NCBI RefSeq assembly: GCF_001469895.1
Contig: NZ_LOPY01000019.1
Coordinates: 372,001 to 436,000, forward strand
From: Pseudoalteromonas sp. XI10
Lineage (GTDB): Bacteria > Pseudomonadota > Gammaproteobacteria > Enterobacterales > Alteromonadaceae
Length of the DNA stretch: 64,000 bases
Direction: 5' to 3'
Part shown: positions 26,738 to 36,191 of the stretch, one piece after another
How the letters are laid out: each line of letters begins with the position of its first letter
How positions within the stretch are numbered: the stretch's first letter is position 1
Notes under the pieces: model-generated
What the model was told of the DNA's origin: nothing
Seen by the model: the letters and a program-made list of their open reading frames with translations, nothing else
Database searches by the model: none
Position numbers and translations under genes: made by a program

Positions 26738-27538
26738 ATGCAAAAGCCACGCGTTTTCTTTGTTTCACATGGCGGCGGTCCTATGCCTTTACTTGGCGAT
26801 CCAAGTCATGCCGATATGGTCACTTGTTTGCAGTCTATTGCAGCAAAAATTAAAAAGCCATCTGCTATTTTGATGGTGAGTGCACACTGGGAAGCGAACC
26901 CAATTAGTATCACTTCGAGCGCTGCTCCTGGGCTAATTTATGATTACTATGGTTTTCCTGAGCCTGCTTACAGTATTGAGTACCCAAGCCCAGGTGAACC
27001 TGCCCTTGCCGAAAAAGTACATCAGGCATTGGCAAAAGCTAATATCGATAGCGCATTAAACCCATCTCGTGGCTTTGATCACGGTATGTATGTGCCTTTG
27101 AAAATTATGTATCCAGAAGCAGATATACCTTGTGTGCAATTGTCGTTACATCCAAGCCTTGAGCCAAGCTTACACCTAGCGATAGGTGAGGCTTTACAAC
27201 AACTTGATTACGATAATTTATTGATCATTGGGTCTGGCTTTACTTTTCATAATATGCGCGCATTTTTCACCCCTGAAACCACTGAAATTAAAGCTCAAAA
27301 TATGGCTTTTGAGCAATGGTTAGTTGATGTATGTGGCAATACTGAGCTGAGTGAACAGCAGCGACAAGCTAAACTATTAGAATGGCAAATGGCCCCTGCG
27401 GCGCGTTTTAGTCACCCTCGTGAAGAGCACTTATTGCCGTTACATGTTTGCTATGGTGCGGCTATGCGCCCTTGTAGTGATATCTACGAACTACGTATTG
27501 CAAACAAGCAAGCCAGTATGTTCTTGTGGGACGATTAA
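26738..27538 (+). CDS. Extradiol ring-opening dioxygenase, DODA type (YgiD-like)
   Basis: A 266-residue class III extradiol dioxygenase. The metal-binding histidines are in FVSHGGGP (about 8-15), VSAHWEANP (about 49-57) and GFDHGMYVPL (about 112-121), and there is a further conserved histidine in RFSHPREEHLLPLH near the C-terminus. E. coli YgiD opens the ring of L-DOPA, and a similar catechol substrate is likely. AAGGAG lies seven bases before the ATG. It is monocistronic, as far as the flanks show. Confidence 0.88.
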   Translation: MQKPRVFFVSHGGGPMPLLGDPSHADMVTCLQSIAAKIKKPSAILMVSAHWEANPISITSSAAPGLIYDYYGFPEPAYSIEYPSPGEPALAEKVHQALAKANIDSALNPSRGFDHGMYVPLKIMYPEADIPCVQLSLHPSLEPSLHLAIGEALQQLDYDNLLIIGSGFTFHNMRAFFTPETTEIKAQNMAFEQWLVDVCGNTELSEQQRQAKLLEWQMAPAARFSHPREEHLLPLHVCYGAAMRPCSDIYELRIANKQASMFLWDD

Positions 27539-27632
27539 GTTTAAGTTCAACCCCCCAGATAACACGATAAAGGCTCAGATTTTATTCATCTAATTTGGTA
27601 CGCTAGGTAAGTTAAAACCTAGGAACAACAAA

Positions 27633-29963
27633 ATGAACTTAATAAAAACATCAACCCTTGCGTTTGCTGTGGTTGCGGGTTTAGGTTTGCAGGCATGCTC
27701 AACTACAGAGCAAGCTAGCACCCCATCAGCAACAGTGAACGCAACGGCTAATCCGCTCTCGCTTCAACAAATTTATAAAGAAAAAGACTTTAAAGCTGAG
27801 CGTAGCACCTATTTTACGTGGCTCGATGATGGTACTGGCTACACAGTACTTGAAGAGCGCGAAAGCGATAAAAACAACCAAGACGACAAAGCTAAAGACG
27901 ATGAGCACGGCGTAAAAGGCAATGATATTGTGTTTTATAACGCCGATGGAACGGGTCGTAAGGTACTTGTTAGCTACGAAAAATTAATTCCCAAGGGTGA
28001 TAAAGAGCCACTCACCGTTGAAAGCTATCAATGGTCTAAAGATGGTAAATGGCTGATGGTTTTTACCAATGGCGAGCAAGTGTGGCGCTCACGTAGCCGT
28101 GGTGATTTTTGGCTTTTAAACCTCGAAACTGATTCGCTATATCAGTTAGGTGGCGAAAACATCGAAGCGAAAAAGCTAATGTTTGCTAAGTTCTCACCAG
28201 ATAGCTCAAAAGTAGCTTACGTGCGTGATAACAACATCTACATGGAAAAAGTCGGCAGCAAGGCTGTGACTGCTTTAACCAATGATGGTAACGACACCAT
28301 TGTTAATGGTAATTTTGACTGGGTATACGAAGAAGAATTTACCATTCGTGATGGTTTCCGCTGGAGTCCAGACAACAAATCAATTGCCTATTGGCAGCTT
28401 GATACCAGTGGCGTGAAATACTTCACCATGATCAATAACACAGATGATCTCTACCCTACCCTTAAAGAATTCCCGTATCCAAAAGCCGGCGAAATGAACT
28501 CTGCGGTTAAAGTGGGTGTGGTAAGCCTTAGCGACAAGAAAACCCGCTGGGCTGAACTAGGTGGCGATAATCGCGATCGTTATATTCCACGTATTAGCTG
28601 GGCAGGCACTGGTGAATCATTAATGATCCAAGATCTTAACCGCCCGCAAAGCCACAACAAGGTTTGGTTATTCGACTGGCAAAAACAACAGCTGACTAAA
28701 ATTCTTGAAGATAAAGACGATGCCTTTATTGAATGGTTTTATAAAGCAAACTGGTCAAAAGACGGTAAGTTCTTTATTTGGCACAGTGAGCGTGATGGCT
28801 GGCGCCATTTGTACCGCGTATCTCGCGATGGTAAAACGATAGTCGATTTAACACCGGGCGAGTACGACATTATTGATATGTTAGCGCTCAACGAAGATAA
28901 AAACGTTATGTACTTTACTGCATCACCGGATGATCCTGGCCAGCGATATCTATTCCGTACCTCGCTTGATGGCAGCTCTAAACCGGTACGCGTAACGCCA
29001 GCGTCATTTGATGGTTCAAACAGCTATTACATGTCTAAAGATACCTCTTGGGCAATGCATACCTTCTCTAAATTTGGCACCCCTCCAATGAAAGAGATCA
29101 TCAAAGTAAGCGATCACAGTAATGTAAAAACCTTAGTTGAGAACAAAGCATTAAAAGAGAAATTAGCGACTGAGCAATTACCGACTCACGAGTTCTTTAC
29201 GGTTAATGCGCGCGATGGTGTTGAGCTTGATGGCTACATCATGTTCCCAGCGAATATGGATAAAAGTAAAAAATACCCAATCGTTTTCTATGTTTACGGT
29301 GAACCGTGGGGCTCAACAGTACAAGATCGCTGGGAAGGTAACAGTTATTTATACAAGTCGTATCTAACTCAGCAAGGCTTTATTGTTGCTTCAGTTGATA
29401 ACCGCGGCACGCGCGCACCAAAAGGCAGAGATTGGCGTAAATCTATCTATAAAAAAATAGGCTCTATTACCGTACGAGACCAAGTTGACGCCCTTGATGC
29501 AATGGCAAAACGTTGGGATGTCATTGATACCGACCGTGTTGGTGTTTGGGGTCACTCAGGTGGCGGTAGTTCAACGCTTAATTTGTTATTCCGCCATGGT
29601 GATAAATATAAAGTGGGTATTGCCTCTGCCCCAGTGCCAGATATTCGCTTGTACGATACTATCTACCAAGAGCGCTATGCGGGTAACCCAAATACCGATC
29701 CTGAAAGTTACGACAACACGTCTCCAATCACCTTTGCAAAAGACCTGCAAGGAAAGTTGCTACTGATCCACGGTACCGGAGATGATAATGTACACTACCA
29801 AGGTTCAGAGCGTTTAATTAACGAATTAGTTAAGCACAATAAACAGTTCGAGTTTTTCTCTTACCCGAACCGTTCTCACAGCCTACGAGAAGGTAAAGGT
29901 ACTACCCTGCACTATCACACTATGATGGCTAACTTCTTCGAAAAGCATTTACTTAACAAGTAA
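27633..29963 (+). CDS. Dipeptidyl peptidase IV, S9B family, lipoprotein
   Basis: A 776-residue exported prolyl dipeptidase that removes X-Pro dipeptides from peptide N-termini. The signal ends LQAC, a lipobox, so it is probably membrane-anchored in the periplasm or outer membrane. The beta-propeller (about 60-500) carries the DPP IV double-glutamate motif DWVYEEEF (about 230). The hydrolase domain has the serine in GHSGGGSS (about 642), the aspartate in GTGDDNVH, and the histidine in NRSHSLREG. All catalytic residues are present. It is monocistronic, with a strong terminator downstream. Confidence 0.95.
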   Translation: MNLIKTSTLAFAVVAGLGLQACSTTEQASTPSATVNATANPLSLQQIYKEKDFKAERSTYFTWLDDGTGYTVLEERESDKNNQDDKAKDDEHGVKGNDIVFYNADGTGRKVLVSYEKLIPKGDKEPLTVESYQWSKDGKWLMVFTNGEQVWRSRSRGDFWLLNLETDSLYQLGGENIEAKKLMFAKFSPDSSKVAYVRDNNIYMEKVGSKAVTALTNDGNDTIVNGNFDWVYEEEFTIRDGFRWSPDNKSIAYWQLDTSGVKYFTMINNTDDLYPTLKEFPYPKAGEMNSAVKVGVVSLSDKKTRWAELGGDNRDRYIPRISWAGTGESLMIQDLNRPQSHNKVWLFDWQKQQLTKILEDKDDAFIEWFYKANWSKDGKFFIWHSERDGWRHLYRVSRDGKTIVDLTPGEYDIIDMLALNEDKNVMYFTASPDDPGQRYLFRTSLDGSSKPVRVTPASFDGSNSYYMSKDTSWAMHTFSKFGTPPMKEIIKVSDHSNVKTLVENKALKEKLATEQLPTHEFFTVNARDGVELDGYIMFPANMDKSKKYPIVFYVYGEPWGSTVQDRWEGNSYLYKSYLTQQGFIVASVDNRGTRAPKGRDWRKSIYKKIGSITVRDQVDALDAMAKRWDVIDTDRVGVWGHSGGGSSTLNLLFRHGDKYKVGIASAPVPDIRLYDTIYQERYAGNPNTDPESYDNTSPITFAKDLQGKLLLIHGTGDDNVHYQGSERLINELVKHNKQFEFFSYPNRSHSLREGKGTTLHYHTMMANFFEKHLLNK

Positions 29964-29975
29964 ATATGCTTTATT

Positions 29976-30010
29976 AAAAACCGCAGCTTAGACGTTAAGC
30001 TGCGGTTTTT
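29976..30010 (+). terminator. Intrinsic terminator after DPP IV
   Basis: AAAAACCGCAGCTTA (29976-29990) pairs with TAAGCTGCGGTTTTT (29996-30010), and the T-run continues. It also serves the convergent LysR gene. Confidence 0.93.
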
Positions 30011-30020
30011 TTATGCAAAC

Positions 30021-30037
30021 TGTAAACCCCCGTTACA
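30021..30037. repeat. 17-bp palindrome TGTAAA-CCCCC-GTTACA (copy 3)
   Basis: One mismatch, in the gap between the convergent DPP IV and LysR genes, where neither promoter is expected. Confidence 0.5.
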
Positions 30038-30053
30038 AGCTATTTGTAATTAA

Positions 30054-30941
30054 CTATGGGGTCATATCGAACCAAGGTTGCTCTGCTAAAAAAGCAATTA
30101 GCTCTTCTTTAAATTTAAGTGCTCGTTTCGACAAAGTACGCTTTTGGGGCCAAAGAAGTGATATTTCACGTTGCGTTCCCTCCCAAGGAGGTAAAACCTG
30201 AATAAGTTCACCTTTTTTTATATCTTCATGAACTATGCTCATGGGCAAAAGGGCTATCCCTGCGCCGGCTTTCACTAAGTTCAAAGTGACATTCATATCA
30301 TTGCTAATATGTTCATGTTCTTTAGATAAAACAAACTTTTCTGGTCCTTTTTCTAATTCCCAATTTTTGAATAACTGCGCGGCAATACTAGGATGAGAGT
30401 CGAGTTGATTGATGGTTTCAGGCAGAAAGTTTTGATAGTTAGGAGATACCACAAGTACTGAATGTATTTTTCCTAATTTCTTTTGTATCAATGAAGAGTT
30501 TTGTTGGGGGCCAGAGCGAATAGCAATATCAACTTGATTAGCAATAACATCTTTGTCGGGATCTCCAAGGCAAATATTAAGTGAAATATGGGGGTTATTT
30601 AAAGCAAATGATCGCCAAAATTTATTGAGAGGCCCGCTACCTATATTGGTGGGAGCCATTATCTTGAGTTCACCTTCTAAGCTGTTCAAAGTATTTTCTA
30701 AATTGGAAAGCCGTGAGTTTAACTCATGTACAAAGTCAGCTGTTTCATCGTAGTACGCCTGACCAGCTTGAGTTAAGCTTAGCCCTTTATTTGAGCGGTG
30801 AAATAGTTCACACCCTAATTTGACTTCTAGTTCATTTATGCGCCTAGACACGGTTGCTATGGTCATACCTAAATACTCAGCCCCAGATGTCAAACTATGC
30901 TGTTCAGCAACTGCAATAAAGATCTTTAGATTATCTAACAT
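30054..30941 (-). CDS. LysR-family transcriptional regulator
   Basis: A 295-residue LysR regulator. The HTH (about 3-60) reads NLKIFIAVAEQHSLTSGAEYL, TIATVSRRINELE. The ligand-binding domain (about 88-290) has DIAIRSGPQ. It resembles the LysR protein at 24513-25394 in both halves, so the two are probably distant paralogues. It is divergent from a DUF2798 gene across 108 bp, its likely target. Confidence 0.9.
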   Translation of the reverse strand: MLDNLKIFIAVAEQHSLTSGAEYLGMTIATVSRRINELEVKLGCELFHRSNKGLSLTQAGQAYYDETADFVHELNSRLSNLENTLNSLEGELKIMAPTNIGSGPLNKFWRSFALNNPHISLNICLGDPDKDVIANQVDIAIRSGPQQNSSLIQKKLGKIHSVLVVSPNYQNFLPETINQLDSHPSIAAQLFKNWELEKGPEKFVLSKEHEHISNDMNVTLNLVKAGAGIALLPMSIVHEDIKKGELIQVLPPWEGTQREISLLWPQKRTLSKRALKFKEELIAFLAEQPWFDMTP

Positions 30942-31049
30942 TCTTGTTTTTCATATTTGCAAATAAGATTGTTAATAATCATGATATACCACAAATGTGC
31001 AAATCAGTAGTCTAAAACATCTCTTAAATTCAACTCAGGATAAATTTAG

Positions 31050-31265
31050 ATGAAGCACCGATTTATTTTCGCCATAATTATGTCTTTCGTACTCACATTT
31101 TTCATGTCTGCATGGGTCACATTTATTAATATGGGCTTAGTTGAAAACTACACTTCGTATTGGATGTCTGCTTGGTTTTTAGCGTGGCCTGCTGCTGGGG
31201 TTATTTCTTTCATTTCAGCGCCTAGAATTCACTGTTTAGCCCATGAAATATGCGAGAAGCTTTAA
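31050..31265 (+). CDS. DUF2798 small membrane protein
   Basis: A 71-residue protein with two transmembrane helices (about 5-28 and 38-60). The signature is that of DUF2798: SAWVTFINMGL in the first half, AWFLAWPAAG in the second, then the APRI ending. The function is unknown. It is read divergently from a LysR gene, an arrangement often seen for this family. CAGGA lies about ten bases before the ATG. Confidence 0.8.
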   Translation: MKHRFIFAIIMSFVLTFFMSAWVTFINMGLVENYTSYWMSAWFLAWPAAGVISFISAPRIHCLAHEICEKL

Positions 31266-31361
31266 GGAGGTTTAACTTTATAACACTCTGTTACAAATCC
31301 CTGGTTAACTTGGTCATAAAGCTAAGGTAGCGTTATTGCACTTGTTGACTAGGGATATGAT

Positions 31362-32269
31362 ATGGCTTTTTTGAGTGTGCGATTTCGTTACATAGTGTTA
31401 TTGATGTTCTTTTTAATCTTGTCTGCAGTGATTTATGTTGGACTTAAGTATCAACAGCACTATAGTTCACGCTTTATTGATATAGATATCAAGTCGAATG
31501 CGCTTTCAGAAATGCGCCGAGTTTTCATTCGCTTGCCCAAAAACTACAACCCTAACAAAGCTTATCCGCTCATAATTAAAACTGACGGCAATTTTAACCT
31601 TGATACTTGGGATGACGCTTTAAGTTTTCTTGAAAGCACCGATGACAAGCATGAGGTTATTCTAGTGTCCATCCCGAACCTGTTTTGGCATGACACACGG
31701 AATCGTGATTTAGTGCCACCTTACGCCCGTAAGGATGTGGCGATAGAAGCGCGCCCAATCAATCAAAATCAACGAGAAATATTTGGTAAAGCTGATGTGT
31801 TTTTAAAGTTTATTGAAACAGAGCTAATACCCTATTTAGAGGGGGAGTACCCTATTTAGAGGGGGAGTACCGTATTAGCGGGCAGCGCACACTAACAGGT
31901 TTTTCGGCGGGAGGTAGCTTTGTGTTATATACCATGGTAACTAAACCAGAGTTATTTAATGCATACTTTGCTTTTAGCCCTGCGGCTTGGTATGACGATA
32001 ATGTTGTCGTAAAACAGTTCCGTAAAAGCTTACCTAATACAGCAGGCAACACTCACTATTTTTATGTCACATTAGGTGGTGATGAGAATCCAATCATAAC
32101 CGGTGCATTTAATGGCTTAGTGAATGCTCTTCAAAATCTTGCACCAAACGACCTTACTTGGCTGCACCACATCAACAAAGGAGCTGACCATGAACAAAAC
32201 GCAAAACAATCCGTTCGCAGTGCGCTAGATGGAGCATTTAATCATTTTGATATGACCAGTAATGACTGA
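31362..32269 (+). pseudogene. Alpha/beta-hydrolase esterase, frameshifted by a 20-bp duplication
   Basis: An esterase of the IroE/enterochelin-esterase-like type in two frames. The first part (31362 to about 31847) has a signal anchor and the segment IKTDGNFNLDTWDD. The second part carries the nucleophile elbow GFSAGGS (near 31905), FSPAAWYDD and a C-terminal histidine (KGADHEQN). Between them TACCCTATTTAGAGGGGGAG occurs twice in tandem (31828-31847 and 31848-31867). Removing one copy restores one frame through PYLEGEYRISGQ to GFSAGG. As written, the product stops just after the duplication and lacks the serine. It is a recent mutation, a slippage-prone switch, or an assembly error. Confidence 0.88.
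31828..31867 (+). repeat. 20-bp tandem duplication
   Basis: TACCCTATTTAGAGGGGGAG is present twice without any difference. Twenty is not a multiple of three, so it shifts the esterase reading frame. Confidence 0.97.
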
Positions 32270-32292
32270 AAAGGGCCTTATTTGGCCCTTTT
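32269..32292. terminator. Bidirectional intrinsic terminator
   Basis: AAAAGGGCC (32269-32277) pairs with GGCCCTTTT (32284-32292) around a 6-base loop, between the convergent esterase pseudogene and S9-like hydrolase gene. Confidence 0.88.
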
Positions 32293-32308
32293 TACTTTCA
32301 AAACAAAG

Positions 32309-33319
32309 TTACAAATAGGTGTTAAACCAATTAACAAGCTCTGCTTCTAGTTGCTTTTTATTGCTCATTAAAAAGTGGTTATCACCTTCATACACTACAA
32401 GTTTATGGGGGATATGATGCTTATCTAGCGCTTTGGCAAATTGAATTGAGTTATCGACCGATACTCGTTTATCGTCACTGCCATGAATAAGTAATATGGG
32501 CACTTTAGGCGAGAGCTTATCTACCCAGTTCATCACAGAGCGTGCTTCAAGCTCTGCTTGTTTGTTCTCTTTATAATTGGGGATACGACGCACATACACG
32601 TGTTTTTCCATGTTAGGTCTAAACGTAAGCTCTTTGACTAAATCAGTCGCCCCTGCAATGGTTGCAATGGCTTTAATCTTGTTTGTGTGTTGCATCGCAA
32701 GGTGAGTTTGCATACCGCCTCGGCTCGCTCCTAACATGCCAATTCGACTTTCATCTGCACCTGCTATGTGAGGAATAAAATCGATAAGCGCAAGTACGTC
32801 GTTAACATCTTTGCCACCAAACTCATCTAAGTCATCACTTTTTGTTGATGTTCCGCGGTACTGACTGCCGATAACCACAAAGCCTTGCTCTGCTAACGGA
32901 AATAAATTTCGCATCATTGCTGCAAAATAAACACTGCCAAAATTACCGTTACCGCCGCGGTTATAAATTAATACTGGAAGCTTATTCTTGATGACTTTAG
33001 GTTTGATGATATAACCAAGCACCTCAACATTATCGATCTGATATTTAAAATTATGGCAGGTTAAATTAGCTTTAAAGTTATCGAACATATCTTGTGGAAA
33101 GGTTTCTTCAAAGGCTTTAATACGCTTTAAATATGCTTCTTCGTTTTTAGCTTTGCGTTTATTCTTTTGCGCAATAAATTGGTGCCACGAATCATAGTCA
33201 GCAAAGATGCCTGTGAAGCAGTCTGTTTCTTTTGTGACGTGTTCATCATCGATAATTTTCGCTGCGCTGGTAGAAAAAACAGCGAGAGATAAGCAGGTAA
33301 ATAAGAGTAATTTATACAC
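32309..33319 (-). CDS. Secreted alpha/beta hydrolase, S9-like
   Basis: A 336-residue exported hydrolase with signal peptide (about 1-18, ending STSAA). The catalytic domain shows the nucleophile in GASRGGMQ (about 197-204), the aspartate in HGSDDKRVS and the histidine in YEGDNHFLM. The order and spacing are those of prolyl oligopeptidase-type (S9) hydrolases, but there is no propeller domain. The substrate is unknown. The start is GTG at 33319 with AAGGA about nine bases upstream. Confidence 0.82.
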   Translation of the reverse strand: MYKLLLFTCLSLAVFSTSAAKIIDDEHVTKETDCFTGIFADYDSWHQFIAQKNKRKAKNEEAYLKRIKAFEETFPQDMFDNFKANLTCHNFKYQIDNVEVLGYIIKPKVIKNKLPVLIYNRGGNGNFGSVYFAAMMRNLFPLAEQGFVVIGSQYRGTSTKSDDLDEFGGKDVNDVLALIDFIPHIAGADESRIGMLGASRGGMQTHLAMQHTNKIKAIATIAGATDLVKELTFRPNMEKHVYVRRIPNYKENKQAELEARSVMNWVDKLSPKVPILLIHGSDDKRVSVDNSIQFAKALDKHHIPHKLVVYEGDNHFLMSNKKQLEAELVNWFNTYL

Positions 33320-33452
33320 AACAACATCCTTATTGGTGACTAAAAGTTACTAAACCACAGTAACTTAAATGATGGTTATTTGTATATAACTACTTTTTTA
33401 CATATCAAAACTTTTATATTATGAAAGTTAACTTATTGAATTGGAAGTCATA

Positions 33453-33959
33453 ATGAGCAATAAACCGCCGCATATATTAGAGTTGCTACCTAAGCGTTAC
33501 ACCTTGTGGGGGTTATTATGCTTATCCTTGGTATTCGCTATATTTGTAATTATATGGTCTCGAGCTCCTGAATACCGGCCTTTGATACAAGATATGCGCT
33601 TAGTCAATGCCGTCAAGATAGTTGATGTACTGGACGTTGAAGAGATCCCTTACAAGGCTGATATTAAAAATCATATTTTGTACGTCGATGTTCTTCACTC
33701 AGACCAAGCAAAGCTAGCACTTGCTAAAGTAGGTTTCGTCTTTGATTATCCAAATAAAGATGCATTTAGTTCAATACCACAAGCATGTGCCTTACTTGAA
33801 TCACAAGAAGTAAAGAAAAATAGTCCTATTTATCAAACTGAATGGTTTTTCCGATTAGTTCGCATGACAATGGCCGCGATAGTACTTATTACTTTAATCT
33901 TGGTAGTTGTACGACCCATTTTAAAGAATCTTATTCTTGAAGATAACAACAAGGATTAA
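33453..33959 (+). CDS. Lone FliF/YscJ-like ring-building domain protein
   Basis: A 168-residue protein: a transmembrane helix (about 18-36), one compact domain, and a second transmembrane helix (about 140-160). The domain resembles the first ring-building motif of flagellar FliF: SRAPEYRPLIQDM, EEIPYKADIKNHILYVDV, and DQAKLALAKVGF. FliF itself is about 550 residues with two such motifs and a FliG-binding tail, all missing here. No flagellar or type III secretion gene is nearby. I choose ATG 33453 because GGAAG lies five bases upstream. Whether it forms a ring is unknown. Confidence 0.62.
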   Translation: MSNKPPHILELLPKRYTLWGLLCLSLVFAIFVIIWSRAPEYRPLIQDMRLVNAVKIVDVLDVEEIPYKADIKNHILYVDVLHSDQAKLALAKVGFVFDYPNKDAFSSIPQACALLESQEVKKNSPIYQTEWFFRLVRMTMAAIVLITLILVVVRPILKNLILEDNNKD

Positions 33960-33978
33960 TATACCTTTTAGCAAATAA

Positions 33979-33999
33979 AAAGCCGCAATAAGCGGCTTT
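33979..33999. terminator. Intrinsic terminator
   Basis: AAAGCCGC (33979-33986) pairs with GCGGCTTT (33992-33999) around five bases. It serves the FliF-like gene and perhaps the convergent GyrI-like gene. Confidence 0.75.
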
Positions 34000-34002
34000 A
34001 TC

Positions 34003-34019
34003 TGTAATGGGGCTTTACA
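34003..34019. repeat. 17-bp palindrome TGTAAT-GGGGC-TTTACA (copy 4)
   Basis: One mismatch, in the gap between convergent genes, directly after a terminator. Confidence 0.5.
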
Positions 34020-34038
34020 CTAAAAATAGGGTTTGGCG

Positions 34039-34497
34039 TTATTCAATTGAAATGAATACTTCAACTTCTTCACTGCTTTTATAAAACTCATAGTCAGTTT
34101 TATATGCACGAATATGCGGGCACTGTTCATTACTAAAGTACTGCCAAACTTGGCCCCAAACATCGATAACGGTTTGTGGCATTGCACCTTTGCCGCTAAA
34201 GCGAAGGTAGTTACCTGTAGCGAGTTTAGTTTGTTCTACCTCTGATGACGTGACTTGCATGTCAGTACACGCAAATACATCAAACTCCCCTGTGACATCA
34301 GATTCATAATGAGTATACACGCCATAAACTTGGCTAGATGGCGTTAAATTTGGCGCTATGTCTGTGTAAAATTGCTGCCATAAGCCAGCGATTTTAGCTC
34401 CTTCACCACTCATTTCTTTCATATTGCTGGTGCGAACTTTGAGGCCAAATAAAGTCGTTGGGTTGTCTATATTTATTTTCGTTACTTGCTGATCCAT
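34039..34497 (-). CDS. GyrI-like / effector-binding domain protein
   Basis: A 152-residue stand-alone GyrI-like small-molecule-binding domain, the type found at the C-terminus of Rob/BmrR regulators. It shows TTLFGLKVRTSN, then IAGLWQQFY, YGVYTHYESD, and a closing YKTDYEFYKSSEEVEVFISIE-like strand pair (shortened here). There is no DNA-binding domain. Such proteins can sequester toxic compounds or modulate regulators. The ATG is at 34497. It is divergent from the spermidine-synthase-like operon. Confidence 0.75.
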   Translation of the reverse strand: MDQQVTKINIDNPTTLFGLKVRTSNMKEMSGEGAKIAGLWQQFYTDIAPNLTPSSQVYGVYTHYESDVTGEFDVFACTDMQVTSSEVEQTKLATGNYLRFSGKGAMPQTVIDVWGQVWQYFSNEQCPHIRAYKTDYEFYKSSEEVEVFISIE

Positions 34498-34689
34498 TGC
34501 ATTTTTCCTTGCTTATTTTGTTCCCAGTAAAATACCAGAGCATGTGTACTTTAACCTAGCCTTTTTAATTATTTATTTTAAAAAGACTATATTTTGTCAA
34601 CGACCTTTACAGCTTAAAAAACAGTCATGGCATCCTTATCTGCATCAGGTTAAGATGGATAAAATAACAACAAAATCAGCGGGTGTTTA

Positions 34690-35316
34690 ATGAATAAAAT
34701 CAATGCGCTTATCTACTTTTTAGCCTTTAGTAGCGGCTTTTGTATTATGGGAATTGAGCTTTTAGGCGGGCGAATTTTAGCGCCGTACTTTGGTAGCAGT
34801 GTGCATATATGGGGCAGTATTATCACTGTATTTATGTTGAGCTTATCTTTCGGCTATTTACTTGGCGGTAAGCTCTCAACCCGCAATCCTTCGTTAACTA
34901 AATATGGTCTCATTTTCTTTGTAGCGAGTATTATGGTGGTGCCAATAGTATTGTTTGCAGAGCCAATTATGACCTTCATTTTCACCCATATTGAAGACAG
35001 TCGTTACGGCTCGTTGCTGGCATCAACGGCGTTGTTTTTTATCCCTACAACAATACTCGGCATGATCTCACCTTACTCAGTGCGATTATTGGTTACCGAT
35101 CATGAAAAAAGTGGTCAGGTTGCCGGTGGTTTGTATTTTGTGAGCACCCTAGGAAGCGCCCTTGGCACGATTATTACCTCTTTTTATATGGTGCTAGCTT
35201 TCGATGTTAACGACATCATTAAGACCTTTGCTGCGGTATTAGGCGCGCTTGGTTTGCTTGCAATTGCGGTTAGTCAATTAAAAACGAAGGAGCGTGCTGT
35301 ATGTTTAGAGTCTTAA
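34690..35316 (+). CDS. Membrane half of a spermidine-synthase-like protein
   Basis: A 208-residue integral membrane protein with about six helices. The opening matches the N-terminal membrane part of fused MFS/spermidine-synthase-like proteins: GIELLGGRILAPYFG (about 22-36), FGYLLGGKLS, and GMISPYSVRLL. The usual proteins carry the methyltransferase-like domain on the same chain. Here it is a separate gene overlapping by 16 bases, which suggests that the two products work as a complex. The substrate is unknown; polyamine synthesis is not proven for this branch. Confidence 0.82.
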   Translation: MNKINALIYFLAFSSGFCIMGIELLGGRILAPYFGSSVHIWGSIITVFMLSLSFGYLLGGKLSTRNPSLTKYGLIFFVASIMVVPIVLFAEPIMTFIFTHIEDSRYGSLLASTALFFIPTTILGMISPYSVRLLVTDHEKSGQVAGGLYFVSTLGSALGTIITSFYMVLAFDVNDIIKTFAAVLGALGLLAIAVSQLKTKERAVCLES

Positions 35317-36191
35317 TGGTTTGTTTGCTCATGACATTGCCTTTTAGCTGCTTAGCCGAAGTAATACATAAAGAGCGATCGCTTTATCGCAATATTTTAG
35401 TGGAGAAGACTGGCGATTTACTGTGTTTAAAATTTAACGAAAAAACCCGTAAAAGTACGCAAAGTTGTATGTATAAGAGTGAGCCTAAAAAGCTGGTGTT
35501 TAATTACACCAAAATGACGTTTGCAAGCTTACTATTTATTGATAACCCTAAAAATGTACTGATCATAGGTTTAGGGGGAGGTTCACTTTCAAATACCATT
35601 CATGAGCTTTACCCTAGCGCTCATATCGAAAATGTCGAAATTGACCCAGCGGTAATAAAAGTTGCCCGTGATTATTTTAGCTTTGTAGAAACTGATAACG
35701 TAACGTCTAAGGTGCAAGATGGCCGTATTTTTATTAAACGTGCTGCACTTAAAAAACAAAAGTACGATTGGATTATTCTTGATGCCTTCAATGGCGATTA
35801 TATCCCTGAGCACCTTCTCACTAAGGAATTTTTTGCGGAAGTAAAAAGTGTTTTAGCTGATGGTGGAATTGTCGCTGCAAATACTTTTTCATCGAGTAAA
35901 TTGTACCAGCATGAGTCGGCAACTTACTTCGATGTGTTTGGTGACTTTGTTAATGTTGTGACCGATGAAAACTCTAATCGCATTATTTTAGCTGGCTTCG
36001 AGACTATGCCTAGCCAGCAACAGTTAGCCGAACGCGTCAACAAACTCGCAAATAAGTTAACCCCTTACGATGTTGATTTGCAGTTACTCAGCGAGCATTT
36101 GTTTTATACTAAGGGAAATCAAGATTGGCCAGCGGATACCAAGGTGCTCACTGACCAATATTCACCAGCGAATTTATTAAATTATCAATGA
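35301..36191 (+). CDS. Spermidine-synthase-like protein, exported catalytic half
   Basis: A 296-residue protein with an N-terminal signal (about 1-19, ending CLAE). The body has a Rossmann fold like spermidine synthase: IGLGGGSLSNTIHELYP (about 93-109), ENVEIDPAVIKVARDYF and DWIILDAFNGDYIPEHL. Because it is exported, an S-adenosyl cofactor would have to be met outside the cytoplasm, unless the signal acts as an anchor. AAGGAG precedes the ATG inside the previous gene. The stop overlaps the next start (ATGA). Confidence 0.8.
   Translation: MFRVLMVCLLMTLPFSCLAEVIHKERSLYRNILVEKTGDLLCLKFNEKTRKSTQSCMYKSEPKKLVFNYTKMTFASLLFIDNPKNVLIIGLGGGSLSNTIHELYPSAHIENVEIDPAVIKVARDYFSFVETDNVTSKVQDGRIFIKRAALKKQKYDWIILDAFNGDYIPEHLLTKEFFAEVKSVLADGGIVAANTFSSSKLYQHESATYFDVFGDFVNVVTDENSNRIILAGFETMPSQQQLAERVNKLANKLTPYDVDLQLLSEHLFYTKGNQDWPADTKVLTDQYSPANLLNYQ

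Noticed and set aside
27515..27522. AGTATGTT, the first bases of an E. coli Ter core, in the dioxygenase gene
   Set aside because: Only eight bases match, and the flanks do not follow the local Ter-like consensus.
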